In this document: one piece after another, positions 1-9,183 of the stretch | How positions within the stretch are numbered: the stretch's first letter is position 1 | Layout of the letters: each line of letters opens with the position of its first letter | Source: Bradyrhizobium sp. AZCC 2176 | Lineage (GTDB): Bacteria > Pseudomonadota > Alphaproteobacteria > Rhizobiales > Xanthobacteraceae | Reading direction: 5' to 3' | Assembly: GCF_036924645.1 (NCBI RefSeq) | Contig: NZ_JAZHRX010000001.1 | Span: 2,046,001-2,110,000 of the forward strand | DNA: 64,000 bases | Translations under genes and position numbers: made by a program | The notes under the pieces: generated by a model | What the model saw: the letters and a program-made list of their open reading frames with translations, nothing else | Told to the model about the DNA's origin: nothing | The model's database searches: none

Positions 1-398
1 GTGCCGATATGATGTACCTTCTTGACCGCGTAATCGCCGTTTTCGTTCTTCAGAAATCGGATGCCGAAGCTGTCGAGTTCCTCGATGATCTTATAGCAAT
101 TCTGCGCGTACTTATAGACAGCCTTCTGGTCGACAATGCCGTCGTTCGCGATGGTTATTTCCTTGGTGTATTGCTCCGGCGTCGCGTAACCGGGAATGAC
201 GGCGTTGTTCAGCCCGTCCATCCCCATTGAGATCGCACCCGACCGCTTGACGTTCGCCTTTTCAAGCAGAACGACATTAGCCTTCGGATTTTTCAGCTTG
301 GCCTTGAGTGCAGCCATCGGACCGGCCGTACCGCCGCCGATAACGAGCACATCGCAGGAAACTTCCGAAAGCCCGTCGATGATCTCATCCATTGCCAT
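1..398 (-). CDS. AprA/fumarate reductase-like flavoprotein (N-terminal part, runs off left edge)
   Basis: Only the first 132 codons are in the window. After a short leader the protein has the FAD dinucleotide-binding fold VLVIGGGTAG at about residues 17-26, then VVLLEKANVKRSGAISMG. The RSGA motif and the following GLNNA/EQY stretch resemble the flavoprotein subunit of adenylylsulfate reductase and fumarate reductase. The ATG at 398 is preceded by AGGAG with about 7 nt spacing. It lies downstream of the ferredoxin-NADP reductase on the same strand, so the two may be co-transcribed. The C-terminal catalytic part is not visible, so the substrate cannot be assigned; an anabolic or sulfur-linked flavoprotein is the most one can say. 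Confidence 0.75.
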   Translation of the reverse strand, partial: MAMDEIIDGLSEVSCDVLVIGGGTAGPMAALKAKLKNPKANVVLLEKANVKRSGAISMGMDGLNNAVIPGYATPEQYTKEITIANDGIVDQKAVYKYAQNCYKIIEELDSFGIRFLKNENGDYAVKKVHHIG

Positions 399-560
399 CA
401 CTTGCTCCTGTTCGGCGTGTTCGCCGTCTTAGCGCTTAGGTTTGTTCGGTTGGCCCTTCGACGATAGCAATTAGTTGTCGCCGGTGAGAGAAACCCAATG
501 TTTGGGCCTGCTGCCGAAATCGAAGTCAGCCCTTGAACAACAAATAGGCAGGCGCGGCCA

Positions 561-1334
561 TTATCGTTCAACAAAGGCTTTCTCGACCACGAAATGCCCC
601 GGCTCGCTGTGATTGCCTTCGACAAAGCCGCGCTCCATGAACATCACACGGAGTTCCTCCAGCATGCCGGGGCTGCCGCACAACATGACGCGGTCGGCTT
701 CCCGGTCCAGCACGGGTAGCCCGACATCGTTGAAGAGTTGACCCGATTCGATCAAGTCGGTGATGCGGCCACGGTTGCGAAACGGCTCGCGGGTCACGGT
801 CGGATAGTAGATGAGCTTGTCGGCGAGCAGCGGCCCGAACAGTTCGTCCTGTCGAAGCTTCTCCACCAGGCGTTCGCCATAGGCCAATTCGGAGACCTGG
901 CGGCAGCCATGAGCGACAATGATCGTCTCATAGGACTCATAGACGTCGGGATCCTTGATGAGGCTGGCGAAGGGCGCGATTCCGGTACCGGTCGAAAGCA
1001 GCAGCAGGCGCTTTCCCGGTATGAGGTTTGCGGTGATGAGCGTACCGGTCGGCTTGCGGCCAACGAGAATGATGTCGCCCTCCTTGATCTTCTGCAGGCG
1101 CGAGGTCAGCGGTCCATCGGCAACCTTGATGCTGAAGAATTCGAGGGCGTCCTCGTGATTGGCGCTGGCCATACTATAGGCACGGACAAGCGGACGCCCT
1201 TCGACCTCCAGCCCGATCATCGCGAACTGTCCATTCTGAAAGCGAAAACCCGGATCGCGCGTGGCTGTAAAGCTGAACAGGGAATCGGTCCAGTGTTTCA
1301 CTGAGAGAACCGTTTCCTTCTGAAAAGCGCTCAT
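561..1334 (-). CDS. fpr: Ferredoxin--NADP+ reductase
   Basis: This 257-residue flavoenzyme transfers electrons between NADPH and ferredoxin or flavodoxin in the cytoplasm. Visible family motifs are the FAD-binding RAYSMAS at about residue 51, the nucleotide-binding STGTGIAPFASLI, the CGSPGML segment and the bacterial Fpr C-terminus VVEKAFVER. I chose ATG 1334 because a strong AAGGAGGAG site lies just upstream; a longer reading from 1370 adds an Arg-rich stretch unlike the family. It sits between an AprA/fumarate-reductase-like gene and a YeiH-type transporter, all on the minus strand, so it may feed electrons to the neighbouring flavoprotein. Confidence 0.92.
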   Translation of the reverse strand: MSAFQKETVLSVKHWTDSLFSFTATRDPGFRFQNGQFAMIGLEVEGRPLVRAYSMASANHEDALEFFSIKVADGPLTSRLQKIKEGDIILVGRKPTGTLITANLIPGKRLLLLSTGTGIAPFASLIKDPDVYESYETIIVAHGCRQVSELAYGERLVEKLRQDELFGPLLADKLIYYPTVTREPFRNRGRITDLIESGQLFNDVGLPVLDREADRVMLCGSPGMLEELRVMFMERGFVEGNHSEPGHFVVEKAFVER

Positions 1335-1474
1335 CGTCCTTCTCCTCCTTCGATCGCTTGATCGCCACAACGCGCATGAGAGCGCGATGATGGAACGTTG
1401 GGTGAGAAGCGAAAATGCCGCAACGACAGACTTGAGTTCTTGGTCGATTAGTTTCTAATTTTTCGCCGACTTCA

Positions 1475-2486
1475 TCAGAACGAACGATATTTAACGTAAG
1501 TTAACGACAATCCGATCAGGATCGCAGAAAGAATAAGCAGAAGTATGATGGGTCTTAAGCCGAAGGCGCGGATGCTTCTCCAGGGTAACGTCAATCCGAT
1601 TGCCGCCATCGACGTGACGAGACAGAAACGCGAAAGCGGCGTGGTCACCTGAGATAGTTCGTGCGGGACAAGCCCCGAAGCATTGAGCAACGCCGCCACG
1701 ACAAAGCCGATCAAAAAGACTGGCGGCAACGGCAAAAGGGGCTTTTGCGAAACTTCCCCACCCGTTGCGATGAAGGATACAGCGATGCACGCTGGTGCAA
1801 GGAGCGCCACACGTAGAAGCTTTGCCACCGTGGCCATATCGCCGGTCTCGGGATTGACGCTGTAGCCGGCGGCAATCGCGTGGGCCACTTCGTGAACACT
1901 CCCACCGAGAAAGATGCCGCCTGCAGCCGAGCCCAGTCCGGCCATGTGAACCAGGAGCGGATATAGGATCATCGCCACGGACGAAATGATGCTGACAGCG
2001 CCAATAGTGCAGGCAACATCTCTGTTAGCCGAATCATTGCGCATGACGACACAGGCAACCGCGGCGGCGGCCGAGGCGCCGCAAATGGCGACGGAAGCGG
2101 CGGCGACCAGTGACAACTCCCTTGTGATTCCGAGCATCGGGCCTGAACCAGCCTATCGCCAGAACGATCGCTACGTTGATCGCGAGGGCAGCGACATCAG
2201 CCACGTCCAGAATCTGAAGGGTCGCGAGCGAGATTTGAAATCCAAGCAGCGCGACGCCGATGCGCATCACCTGTCTTGCAGCAAACGAAATACCCGTTTG
2301 AAACAGTGCCGGGGGCGACCAGATCGCGGCGAGAACGAGACCGAGGATCAAGCCCCAGATGACGGCCGACCCGGCCAGAAGCGCCATCCAGGTCGCAGCG
2401 CAGGCGATAAGCGCGCAGAGGACGATACCCGGGATATCTCTCCAAAGCCAGTTCGGTTCAATGACCCCTCCCGACCGGTGCAACAT
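1475..2486 (-). pseudogene. YeiH/UPF0324-family putative sulfate exporter, frameshifted
   Basis: Two overlapping reading frames together give a full-length (about 337 residue) member of the YeiH/Cons_hypoth698 family of multi-helix membrane proteins, sometimes called putative sulfate exporters. The N-terminal half starts at ATG 2486 and includes VALLGFQISLATLQILD. The C-terminal half resumes with MLGITRELSLVAAA and the family motif AICGASAAAAV. The frame changes between about 2138 and 2147; one extra base (or two missing) accounts for it. Either the gene is inactive or the sequence has an error there. A sulfate/sulfite export role would fit the adjacent sulfonate-type ABC importer, but that is inference. 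Confidence 0.8.
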
Positions 2487-2628
2487 TGTCCTACCCCGCG
2501 CGATGTTCGCGAAGTGGTGCTCGCGATACTGACGCGGAACAAGCAAGTAATTTCCAGAACCGGCATTCGGCGCCCGCCGGCAATTAGTTGCTATCTGTGC
2601 GATCGCTCGGAAAGTAGCCTGCCCCAGG

Positions 2629-2946
2629 ATGGATTCGCCGATGTTGATGTCACCACCGATTGCCGTAGAAGGACCGAGTTGCGAGGTAAGCGCCGATCTC
2701 GCCTCAATATCTGTGATCGCAAACGGCGGATTGTGGGTGACCGTTACGGCGGAGAAGCTTCGGCTATCCTGCAAATGCGCGCATTGCACTCGCGCGCGCT
2801 TCGACGAACGCTTCCCCGAACGTTTCCCCGGCATCGCCATCGTGGAGGTCGCGGACCTCGGCTACGGGCTGAATATTTCGTTCTCGGATGGACACAATCG
2901 GGGCATCTACCCCAAAAGCTATTTGGCCAACTTGGCTGAGCCTTGA
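2629..2946 (+). CDS. DUF971 domain protein
   Basis: The last 60 residues match the DUF971 domain (also found at the N-terminus of gamma-butyrobetaine hydroxylases): LRLSCKCAHC followed by VADLGYGLNISFSDGHNRG and IYPKSYLANL. Stand-alone DUF971 proteins are small and often sit near iron-sulfur genes; the biochemical role is unsettled. The N-terminal 40 residues are poorly conserved-looking and the start is uncertain: ATG 2629 and ATG 2641 are both possible and neither has a convincing ribosome-binding site. The gene is divergent from the yeiH-like gene and lies upstream of a Crp/Fnr gene on the same strand. Confidence 0.6.
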   Translation: MDSPMLMSPPIAVEGPSCEVSADLASISVIANGGLWVTVTAEKLRLSCKCAHCTRARFDERFPERFPGIAIVEVADLGYGLNISFSDGHNRGIYPKSYLANLAEP

Positions 2947-3015
2947 TTTTATTTGGGTTTTTCGCCCGCGTCTTTGACGGCAAAGACCAATCTGGCACGA
3001 AGATTGCTGCTTTTT

Positions 3016-3036
3016 AGATCAGTTCTCAAATGATCT
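3016..3036. promoter_or_regulatory. Inverted repeat upstream of Crp/Fnr gene (possible operator)
   Basis: AGATCA and TGATCT form 6-bp inverted arms separated by 9 nt, overlapping the first possible ATG (3030) and lying just before the preferred start (3048). The placement would suit autoregulation. It is not a canonical FNR or CRP box, so this is only a candidate. Confidence 0.25.
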
Positions 3037-3047
3037 GGAGACCGGCA

Positions 3048-3830
3048 ATGTTGCTGCAGGCTGGAAATGGGGTGCGCGGAAGCTCGCCTTCGACCGCGGC
3101 TGCCGCGGCGAAGCCAACCTCATCCCTGCTTCTCACCGAGAACCAGCAATTGATCGGCGGACCGCCGTCCCTGATGGAGAAACTGACGATACGCGAGCGG
3201 GAGATCGTCCTGAAGCAGGGGCGCCGCAAGGTCCTCAGTCGGGGGCAGACTATCTTCAGTCAGGGCGCGAAGCATGACGGTATTTTCCTGATTGAAAGCG
3301 GCCGAATCCGCGTATTTTATTCCTCACCGCTCGGGCGCGAAATCACCCTCGCCTATTGGCATGCCGGCAATTTTGTGGGCGGGCCAGAGGTTTTCGATAC
3401 CGGCATTCATCAATGGTCCGGCGTCGCCTCCAGCAATTGCAGCATCGTGCAGCTTCCCGGGAAAGAACTGCGCGCGCTCGCCGTCGAAATTCCCAATCTT
3501 GCGATCGGGCTGATTGAGGGGCTCGCGTTCAAGGGCAAATGCTATTCGGCGCTTGCGCAGATGCTGGGTACACGATCGATCACGCAGCGGCTCGCGCACC
3601 TTCTGTTGCACCTGATGGATCTATACGGCGTCGAGGATGCCGACGGTGTCGTTATCGCCGCAGCTTTCACGCACGCCGACCTGGCGCACATGGTAGGCGC
3701 GACCCGGCAATGGGTGACGATCAGCCTCAAGCGAATGCAAAAAAAGCGGATTGTGCTGACGAAGCGGTCGCAGATCGTCGTCTGCCTGCCAAATATTCTG
3801 GAAGAAATGCGCGGACAGGCGTCGGATTGA
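3048..3830 (+). CDS. Crp/Fnr-family transcriptional regulator
   Basis: A 260-residue regulator with an N-terminal cyclic-nucleotide-type beta-barrel (about residues 45-160, including DGIFLIESGRIRVFY) and a C-terminal winged helix (ADLAHMVGATRQWVTISLKRM). The barrel lacks the FGE...R(S/T)A signature needed for cAMP binding, and there is no N-terminal cysteine cluster of the FNR type, so the ligand is unknown. The recognition helix TRQWVT also differs from CRP (RETVGR). ATG 3048 has GGAG 7 nt upstream and is preferred over 3030. It lies directly upstream of the ABC importer and between it and the redox genes, so it probably controls this locus. Confidence 0.85.
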   Translation: MLLQAGNGVRGSSPSTAAAAAKPTSSLLLTENQQLIGGPPSLMEKLTIREREIVLKQGRRKVLSRGQTIFSQGAKHDGIFLIESGRIRVFYSSPLGREITLAYWHAGNFVGGPEVFDTGIHQWSGVASSNCSIVQLPGKELRALAVEIPNLAIGLIEGLAFKGKCYSALAQMLGTRSITQRLAHLLLHLMDLYGVEDADGVVIAAAFTHADLAHMVGATRQWVTISLKRMQKKRIVLTKRSQIVVCLPNILEEMRGQASD

Positions 3831-3993
3831 GTTTAGATGCACACGTAAGCGGCTTTGCACAGCAGAACTGCCCAACGAGTATGCAAACGGCCTTTAACGG
3901 CAACTAATCTACTCCGATGGCAAGTCCGCATTTGCCTGGAACGGTGGCCCAACCAATCATGGGTGCAGTGCTTCCAACCGAATGAGGATGAAC

Positions 3994-5415
3994 ATGGTCC
4001 GCCAAGTCAACTCACTCTCGATAGCGATATCCGTAGCGTCCGTGGCTTTGGCTCTCGCGCAGCCAGCCAGAGGCGAAACGGTCACAATCGGCATCGGCAC
4101 CCAGGACACTACGACCAATACCGTAACGACCGGTATCGTCATCCGCCAATTGCGCCTCCTGGAGAAGTACCTTCCGACGGACGGCAAGTATGCCAACATC
4201 AAGTTCGAACTCGAATGGCAGAACTTCACCTCGGGTCCTCCGGTCACCAACGGCATGATGGCCAACAAGCTGCAATTCGGTGCGATGGGAGACTATCCTC
4301 TCGTCGTCAACGGGTTCACGTTCGAGAAGAATCCTGAAAGCAAGAGCCGCCTGATCGCGGTCGCGGCTTACAGCATGTCCGGCTCCGGCAATGGTCTCGT
4401 CGTCCATAAGGACTCGCCGTATTACGAGTTCGCGGACCTCAAGGGTAAGCTGGTCAGCGTCCCTTTTGGGTCGGCCGCCCATGGCATGATGCTGAAGGCG
4501 ATGCAGGACCGGGGCTATCCGGCGGATTTCTTCCAGTTGGTCAGTCAAAGTCCCGAGGTCGGCTCGACGAACCTTCAGGAGAAGAAGATCGACGCCCACG
4601 CTGACTTTGTCCCGTTCGCAGAGCTGCTGCCGTTCCGCGGATTTGCCCGCAAGATCTTCGACGGCGTGGAAACGAACCTGCCGACCTGGCACGGCGTCGT
4701 AGTCCGTACCGACTTCGCCGAGAAGTATCCCGAGGTCGTCGTCGCCTACATGAAAGCGATCATCGCCGCCAACCAGTGGCTCCGCGCCGATCCCAAACTG
4801 GCGGCGGAAAAAATTGCGGAATGGACCGGCATCAGCAAGGAAGTCGTCTACATCTTCCTCGGTCCGAGCGGCAACATGACTACCGATCCCACCATCAAGC
4901 CAGCCTTGATCGACGCGGCAGAAGTCGATGTCAAGGTGCTGCAGAACCTTGGACGAATGAAGGAATTCGATCCGATGAAATGGGTTGACGACTCTTTCAT
5001 CCGCAAGGCCTATGCCGACATGAAACTGGACTACAACGCCCAGCTCGCCAGTACCAAGAACTACGAGATTTCCGGCGACGACAAGTTCTGCAAGAAGCCG
5101 ATCTCCGATCCCCGCAAGTCCGGTGAAGTCTGGGTCGATGACACCGGCATTCTTCCGTTCAGCAGCGCCACCTGCACGCTCGGCGCCTACGCGGATTTCA
5201 AGGCCAAGGGAAAGAAGATCAACGTCACGTACGTCTTCGATACTGCGCGCGGCATCAAATTATTTGCCGACCAGGCCTTCTTTGCGGTCGCGGGCGGCGA
5301 TATCGCACCGTTCCTGCTGAAGAAGGACGCCGAAGCTTACGCCGCAAAGAACAACGGCAAGGTCCTCGGCTTCGAGGAGGCGGTGAAGTCGGCCGTTGGC
5401 GGGGGCAAGACATGA
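3994..5415 (+). CDS. ABC importer binding protein, NMT1/SsuA type, with C-terminal NosL-like domain
   Basis: A 473-residue exported protein. A signal peptide ends near ALAQPARGE. Residues about 25-350 form a nitrate/sulfonate/taurine-type binding fold (IGIGTQDTTTN..., NKLQFGAMGDYPLVVNG, VSVPFGSAAHGMML). Such proteins are usually 310-340 residues; this one has about 110 extra. The extra part (PISDPRKSGEVWVDDTG... then FFAVAGGDIAPFLLKKDAEA and NNGKVLGFEEAV) resembles the NosL domain, which binds copper in nitrous oxide reductase maturation. ATG 3994 follows GAGGA with 5 nt spacing; 3982 and 3988 are alternatives. It overlaps the permease gene by the ATGA motif. The substrate is unknown. Confidence 0.85.
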   Translation: MVRQVNSLSIAISVASVALALAQPARGETVTIGIGTQDTTTNTVTTGIVIRQLRLLEKYLPTDGKYANIKFELEWQNFTSGPPVTNGMMANKLQFGAMGDYPLVVNGFTFEKNPESKSRLIAVAAYSMSGSGNGLVVHKDSPYYEFADLKGKLVSVPFGSAAHGMMLKAMQDRGYPADFFQLVSQSPEVGSTNLQEKKIDAHADFVPFAELLPFRGFARKIFDGVETNLPTWHGVVVRTDFAEKYPEVVVAYMKAIIAANQWLRADPKLAAEKIAEWTGISKEVVYIFLGPSGNMTTDPTIKPALIDAAEVDVKVLQNLGRMKEFDPMKWVDDSFIRKAYADMKLDYNAQLASTKNYEISGDDKFCKKPISDPRKSGEVWVDDTGILPFSSATCTLGAYADFKAKGKKINVTYVFDTARGIKLFADQAFFAVAGGDIAPFLLKKDAEAYAAKNNGKVLGFEEAVKSAVGGGKT

Positions 5416-6317
5416 GCAGCAGCCCTGCGCGTACGCTGCATCCGACGGTACGCGAAACACCCGCGCTCGCGGCCGAACCGGCTCTCAGCGCGGAGCCAGC
5501 CCACAAGGCCGTCACGGTCGGCGCGTTCGCCGCGCGCTGGTTCCGGCTCAACAAGGGCCGTCTACGCGCCACGCTGATCGGCGCGCTTTCCCTGGTCGCA
5601 TTTCTGATCGTCTGGCACCTCCTTACGAAATATCGCGTCGTGTTCTTTGTGCGATTCACCAACGTACCCTCGCCGCTCGCCGTCTACGACAGCTTCACAA
5701 AAGCAATGCACGACCCAAAATTCCTGATGCATGTCCTGCTGAGCTGTCGCAGAATTATATTCGGTTTTTCGTTGGCAGCACTTGTCGCGGTGCCGCTCGG
5801 TCTGGTCATGGGCCGTTTCAAGCTAATCCACGAAGTAGTGTTCCCGGTTTCCGAAGTCCTTCGTCCAATCCCTGCTATCGCCTGGGTGCCGATGGCGATC
5901 ATGCTCTGGCCGACTAACGAACAGAGCATCGTCTTCATCACTTTCCTTGGTTCGTTCTTTCCAATCCTGGTGAATACACTGCACGGCATGGTTCTGGTCG
6001 ATCCGGTTCTGGTTCGGGCCGCGCGATGCCTCGGAGCCAGGGAAACCTCGATCTTTCGCGAGGTCTATTTTCCGGCTTCACTTCCGCACATCTTCACCGG
6101 GCTCACCGTCGGGATGGGCGTGGCGTGGGTTTCGCTGATCGCAGCCGAGATGATCTCCGGCCAGTACGGAATCGGCTATTTCACTTGGGAAGCCTATTCG
6201 CTGGTCCAGTACGCCGACATCGCACTCGGCATGATCGCAATCGGCGTGCTCGGCCTGACGTCCAGTGTGTTGATCCGGTCTGCTGGAAGGCTCGCAATGC
6301 CTTGGGGGCGCACATGA
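5412..6317 (+). CDS. ABC importer permease, SsuC/TauC type
   Basis: A 301-residue inner-membrane permease of the nitrate/sulfonate/taurine family. It has about six hydrophobic segments and the EAA-type cytoplasmic loop near AARCLGARETSIFREVYFPA, which contacts the ATPase. The N-terminal 40 residues are Ala/Glu-rich and precede the first helix. The start ATG overlaps the stop of the binding-protein gene (ATGA) and its own stop overlaps the ATPase start in the same way, so the three genes form one translationally coupled operon. Confidence 0.92.
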   Translation: MSSSPARTLHPTVRETPALAAEPALSAEPAHKAVTVGAFAARWFRLNKGRLRATLIGALSLVAFLIVWHLLTKYRVVFFVRFTNVPSPLAVYDSFTKAMHDPKFLMHVLLSCRRIIFGFSLAALVAVPLGLVMGRFKLIHEVVFPVSEVLRPIPAIAWVPMAIMLWPTNEQSIVFITFLGSFFPILVNTLHGMVLVDPVLVRAARCLGARETSIFREVYFPASLPHIFTGLTVGMGVAWVSLIAAEMISGQYGIGYFTWEAYSLVQYADIALGMIAIGVLGLTSSVLIRSAGRLAMPWGRT

Positions 6318-7186
6318 GTCTAATCGAGGCAAAGGCGGGCGAAGGCCATATCGAGGTCAAGAATTTCGCGCTGAGCTATGAGACGATCGACGGGTCCGTT
6401 GCCGCCGTTACGAACACGCAGATCCACGTGAAGCCTGGTGAATTTGTTTCCATCGTCGGCCCATCAGGTTGTGGCAAATCTACCCTCTTGAATGCGGTCG
6501 CAGGCTTCCTGAAGCCGACCGCGGGAACGGTCACGGTCGACGGCGAAGAGGTAAAGGGTCCAAGCGCCGAACGCGGGATGGTCTTCCAACAGTATTCACT
6601 TTTCCCCTGGAAAACCGTGCAGGAAAACGTCGAATTCGGACTGAAGATGCGCGGAATGGATCGTTCCCGTCGTGATAGGGCTGCCCGCACCCTGCTCGGG
6701 CTGGCCGGACTTGAAGCGTTCGGAAAGCAATACCCCGACCGCCTTTCTGGCGGCATGAAGCAACGGGTTGGTATCGTGCGAGCCTTGGCGACAGGACCGA
6801 AAGTTCTTCTTATGGATGAGCCATTCGGCGCTCTGGATGCCCAGACGCGAGTCATCATGCAGCAAATCCTCAATAACATGTGGCAACGCCTGAAAATCTC
6901 AGTCCTGTTCGTGACCCACGACATCGACGAAGCGATCTTCCTTTCCGACCGCGTCTATTGCATGACGGCTCGCCCCGGCTCAATCAAGGCGGAAATTCCC
7001 ATTCCGCTGGAACGGCCGCGTCAGCAGTCGATGATGATGTCGTCGGAATTCCTCGCGTTGAAACGTGGCCTGATGTCGTTGATTCGCGAGGAAAGCCTGA
7101 AAGCAATGGGAGGCGAAATCAGCGACCAAGGTTTGCAGGGGCTGAATATAGACTTGCACGGGCAGTCGTTGGCTGACGTACTTTGA
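6314..7186 (+). CDS. ABC importer ATPase, SsuB/TauB type
   Basis: A 290-residue ATP-binding subunit. Walker A is GPSGCGKST (near residue 45), the Q-loop is VFQQYSLFPW, the signature is LSGGMKQRV, Walker B is VLLMDEPFGALD and the H-loop is VTHDIDEAIFL. These are the hallmarks of the nitrate/sulfonate/taurine importers. The C-terminus carries a further 40 residues after the usual end, with no recognised motif. ATG 6314 overlaps the permease stop. The permease and binding protein upstream complete the transporter. Confidence 0.95.
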   Translation: MSLIEAKAGEGHIEVKNFALSYETIDGSVAAVTNTQIHVKPGEFVSIVGPSGCGKSTLLNAVAGFLKPTAGTVTVDGEEVKGPSAERGMVFQQYSLFPWKTVQENVEFGLKMRGMDRSRRDRAARTLLGLAGLEAFGKQYPDRLSGGMKQRVGIVRALATGPKVLLMDEPFGALDAQTRVIMQQILNNMWQRLKISVLFVTHDIDEAIFLSDRVYCMTARPGSIKAEIPIPLERPRQQSMMMSSEFLALKRGLMSLIREESLKAMGGEISDQGLQGLNIDLHGQSLADVL

Positions 7187-7265
7187 ATAGCCGTTCCTGG
7201 AGAGAACCGTTCAGCGACCGAAATTTCGGCCGCTCGCTCAACGGCTTGTGTCCGGTGAGGATGCC

Positions 7266-7460
7266 ATGACATTCGCCATTCACGCATCACGAGACGGACA
7301 AAGCGCCGTCACCATTCGCATCAACCCTGTTGCTGCTGTCGACAAGGCTCGTCTGCTCGAACGCCTTGGTTGGCGGGTTCATATTACAGACTCGGCTGGG
7401 CACCAGTTCGACACATCTGACTTTTGTCTGCTGCTTATGGTTGATCGAGAGACGGCTTAA
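7266..7460 (+). CDS. Small hypothetical protein
   Basis: A 64-residue protein with no motif I recognise. It follows the ABC ATPase by 80 nt on the same strand. ATG 7266 is preceded by GTGAGGAT, a plausible ribosome-binding site; GTG 7248 is an in-frame alternative. The composition is that of a soluble alpha/beta protein (VDKARLLERLGWRVHITD). The function is unknown. Confidence 0.5.
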   Translation: MTFAIHASRDGQSAVTIRINPVAAVDKARLLERLGWRVHITDSAGHQFDTSDFCLLLMVDRETA

Positions 7461-7596
7461 GCGCCGATAGCTCGCTACCCTCGTATGCTTAATTCCCGAA
7501 AGCGGAGAGTTCGCGCGAGAACAGCGACGTCCCATGAGCGCCCAAAAGGCGACGGTCGGGTTTTGGTGACCGCCAACCTCCCATCTGGTTTGCTCG

Positions 7597-7623
7597 CTGG
7601 GGGTCAAGAGTCTGGGGGTCAAG
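7597..7623. repeat. Two 12-bp direct repeats
   Basis: CTGGGGGTCAAG occurs at 7597-7608 and again at 7612-7623, followed by TCCCCTCCCGACC. The pair lies in the 180-bp gap between the small hypothetical gene and the SulP remnant, at the edge of the accessory block. It may be a scar of recombination or integration; nothing more can be supported. Confidence 0.45.
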
Positions 7624-7640
7624 TCCCCTCCCGACCATCG

Positions 7641-9120
7641 TCAGTGCGCCAACTTCTGCCGCGCATTTGGCTTGTGGTGAGTGCCGAATCGCTCGACCAT
7701 AGTTGCACTCGCCTCGTTCAGGCCGATCACCTCAACATGCGCTCCGTGGCGACGAAGCTTCAGAACTATATCGTCTAGCGCTCCGATTGCGGTGATGTCC
7801 CAGAAATGCGCGTCACTCACGTCAATGCAGACGCGCTCGGGGACGTCCTGGTAATCAAATGCATCGACAAGGCTATTGGAGGACGCGAAAAACACCTGCC
7901 CGGTTACAAGATAGGTGATCTCGACCGTCTTCCGACAGCTCGGTGACGATCCCGAGCAACCGGGCAACTTTTGCGGCAAAGAAGACACCGCTCAGGACGA
8001 CCCCGGTGAGAACACCCATCGAAAGGTCGCCTGTGGCCACCACGACCACGACGGTTGCCAACATCACCACGCTTGAACTCAATGGGTGCGACCGCAAGTT
8101 GGTGACGGACGACCAGTTGAAGGTGCTGATCGAGACCATGATCATAACAGCAACCAGCGCCGCCATCGGGATTTGCTTGACCCAATCGCCCAGAACAACG
8201 ATCAGGAACAGCAGGAATGCACCGGCGAAGAATGTCGAAAGTCTCGTCCGGGCACCAGCGGTGACATTGATCACCGATTGGCCGATCATCGCACACCCGC
8301 CCATCGCGCCCAGGAAGCCCGTGACGAAGTTGGCGACACCCTGGCCGACGCATTCCCTGTTCTTGTTGCTGCCCGTGTCGGTCATGTCATCCACGATCGA
8401 GGCGGTCAGAAGGCTCTCCAGCAATCCCACCGCAGCCATCGTCAACGAATAAGGCAGGATGATCTTCAGCGTCTCCAGATTGAGCGGGACCTGAGGCACC
8501 GCGAAGAAGGGAAGGGTTGACGGCAATTCACCCATATCTCCGACAGTGCGCAGCTTGATGCCGGAATAGATCGTGAAGCCAGTCAGGACGACGATGCTGA
8601 CAAGCGCCGACGGCACCCGCTTTGTGACGTACGGGAAAAGATAGATGATCGCGAGGCCGACGCCAACCATCGCGTAGGCTTCCCAACCGACGTGCATCAG
8701 CTGCGGCAACTGGGCCAGGAAGATCAGGATGGCAAGAGCATTGACGAAGCCAGTCATCACCGAGCGCGATACAAACTTCATCAGCAGACCGAGGCGCAAG
8801 GCTCCGGCCACTATCTGGATCGCACCCATGAGGACCGTGGCTGCGAACAGGTATTGCAGGCCGTGGTCTCGCACCAGCGTGATCATGAGAACGGCTGTAG
8901 AGGCGGTTGCCGCCGAGATCATGGCCGGTCGGCCACCTACGATGGCGGTTACGCAGGCAATCGAGAAGGAGGCGTAGAGGCCGACCTTGGGATCAACGCC
9001 GGCAACAATCGAGAACCCGATTGCCTCTGGGATAAGCGCCAGTGCGACGAGCGCGCCTGACAGCAGTTCGGTCGGGATGTTCGTCAGCCACTCGCGGCGC
9101 AACGATTGGAGGAACTTCAT
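7641..9120 (-). pseudogene. SulP-family anion transporter with STAS domain, frameshifted
   Basis: Reading from ATG 9120 ([12 protein letters not shown]) gives a SulP/SLC26 inner-membrane transporter: [20 protein letters not shown] in helix 1-2, [12 protein letters not shown], then about ten helices to about residue 400. The C-terminal STAS domain ([37 protein letters not shown]) is in another frame. The break is at about 7923-7930. The expected reading is SEDGRTVEITY; the sequence is explained by loss of 8 nt between two copies of ACGGTCG, though a 1-nt insertion also fits. An upstream ATG at 9201 would add 27 residues but is not family-like. The natural substrate (sulfate, bicarbonate or other) is unknown. 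Confidence 0.85.
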
Positions 9121-9183
9121 TCTTAGAACCAAAATGACCAGCGCGGCGACGGGCAATGCCCTGTCGGCCTTGATCAGGCGCGT

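Noticed and set aside
7480..7510. Partial match GCGGAGAG to the tRNA-Ser 3' end as a second attachment site
   Set aside because: Only 8 bp match, too short to support an att site.
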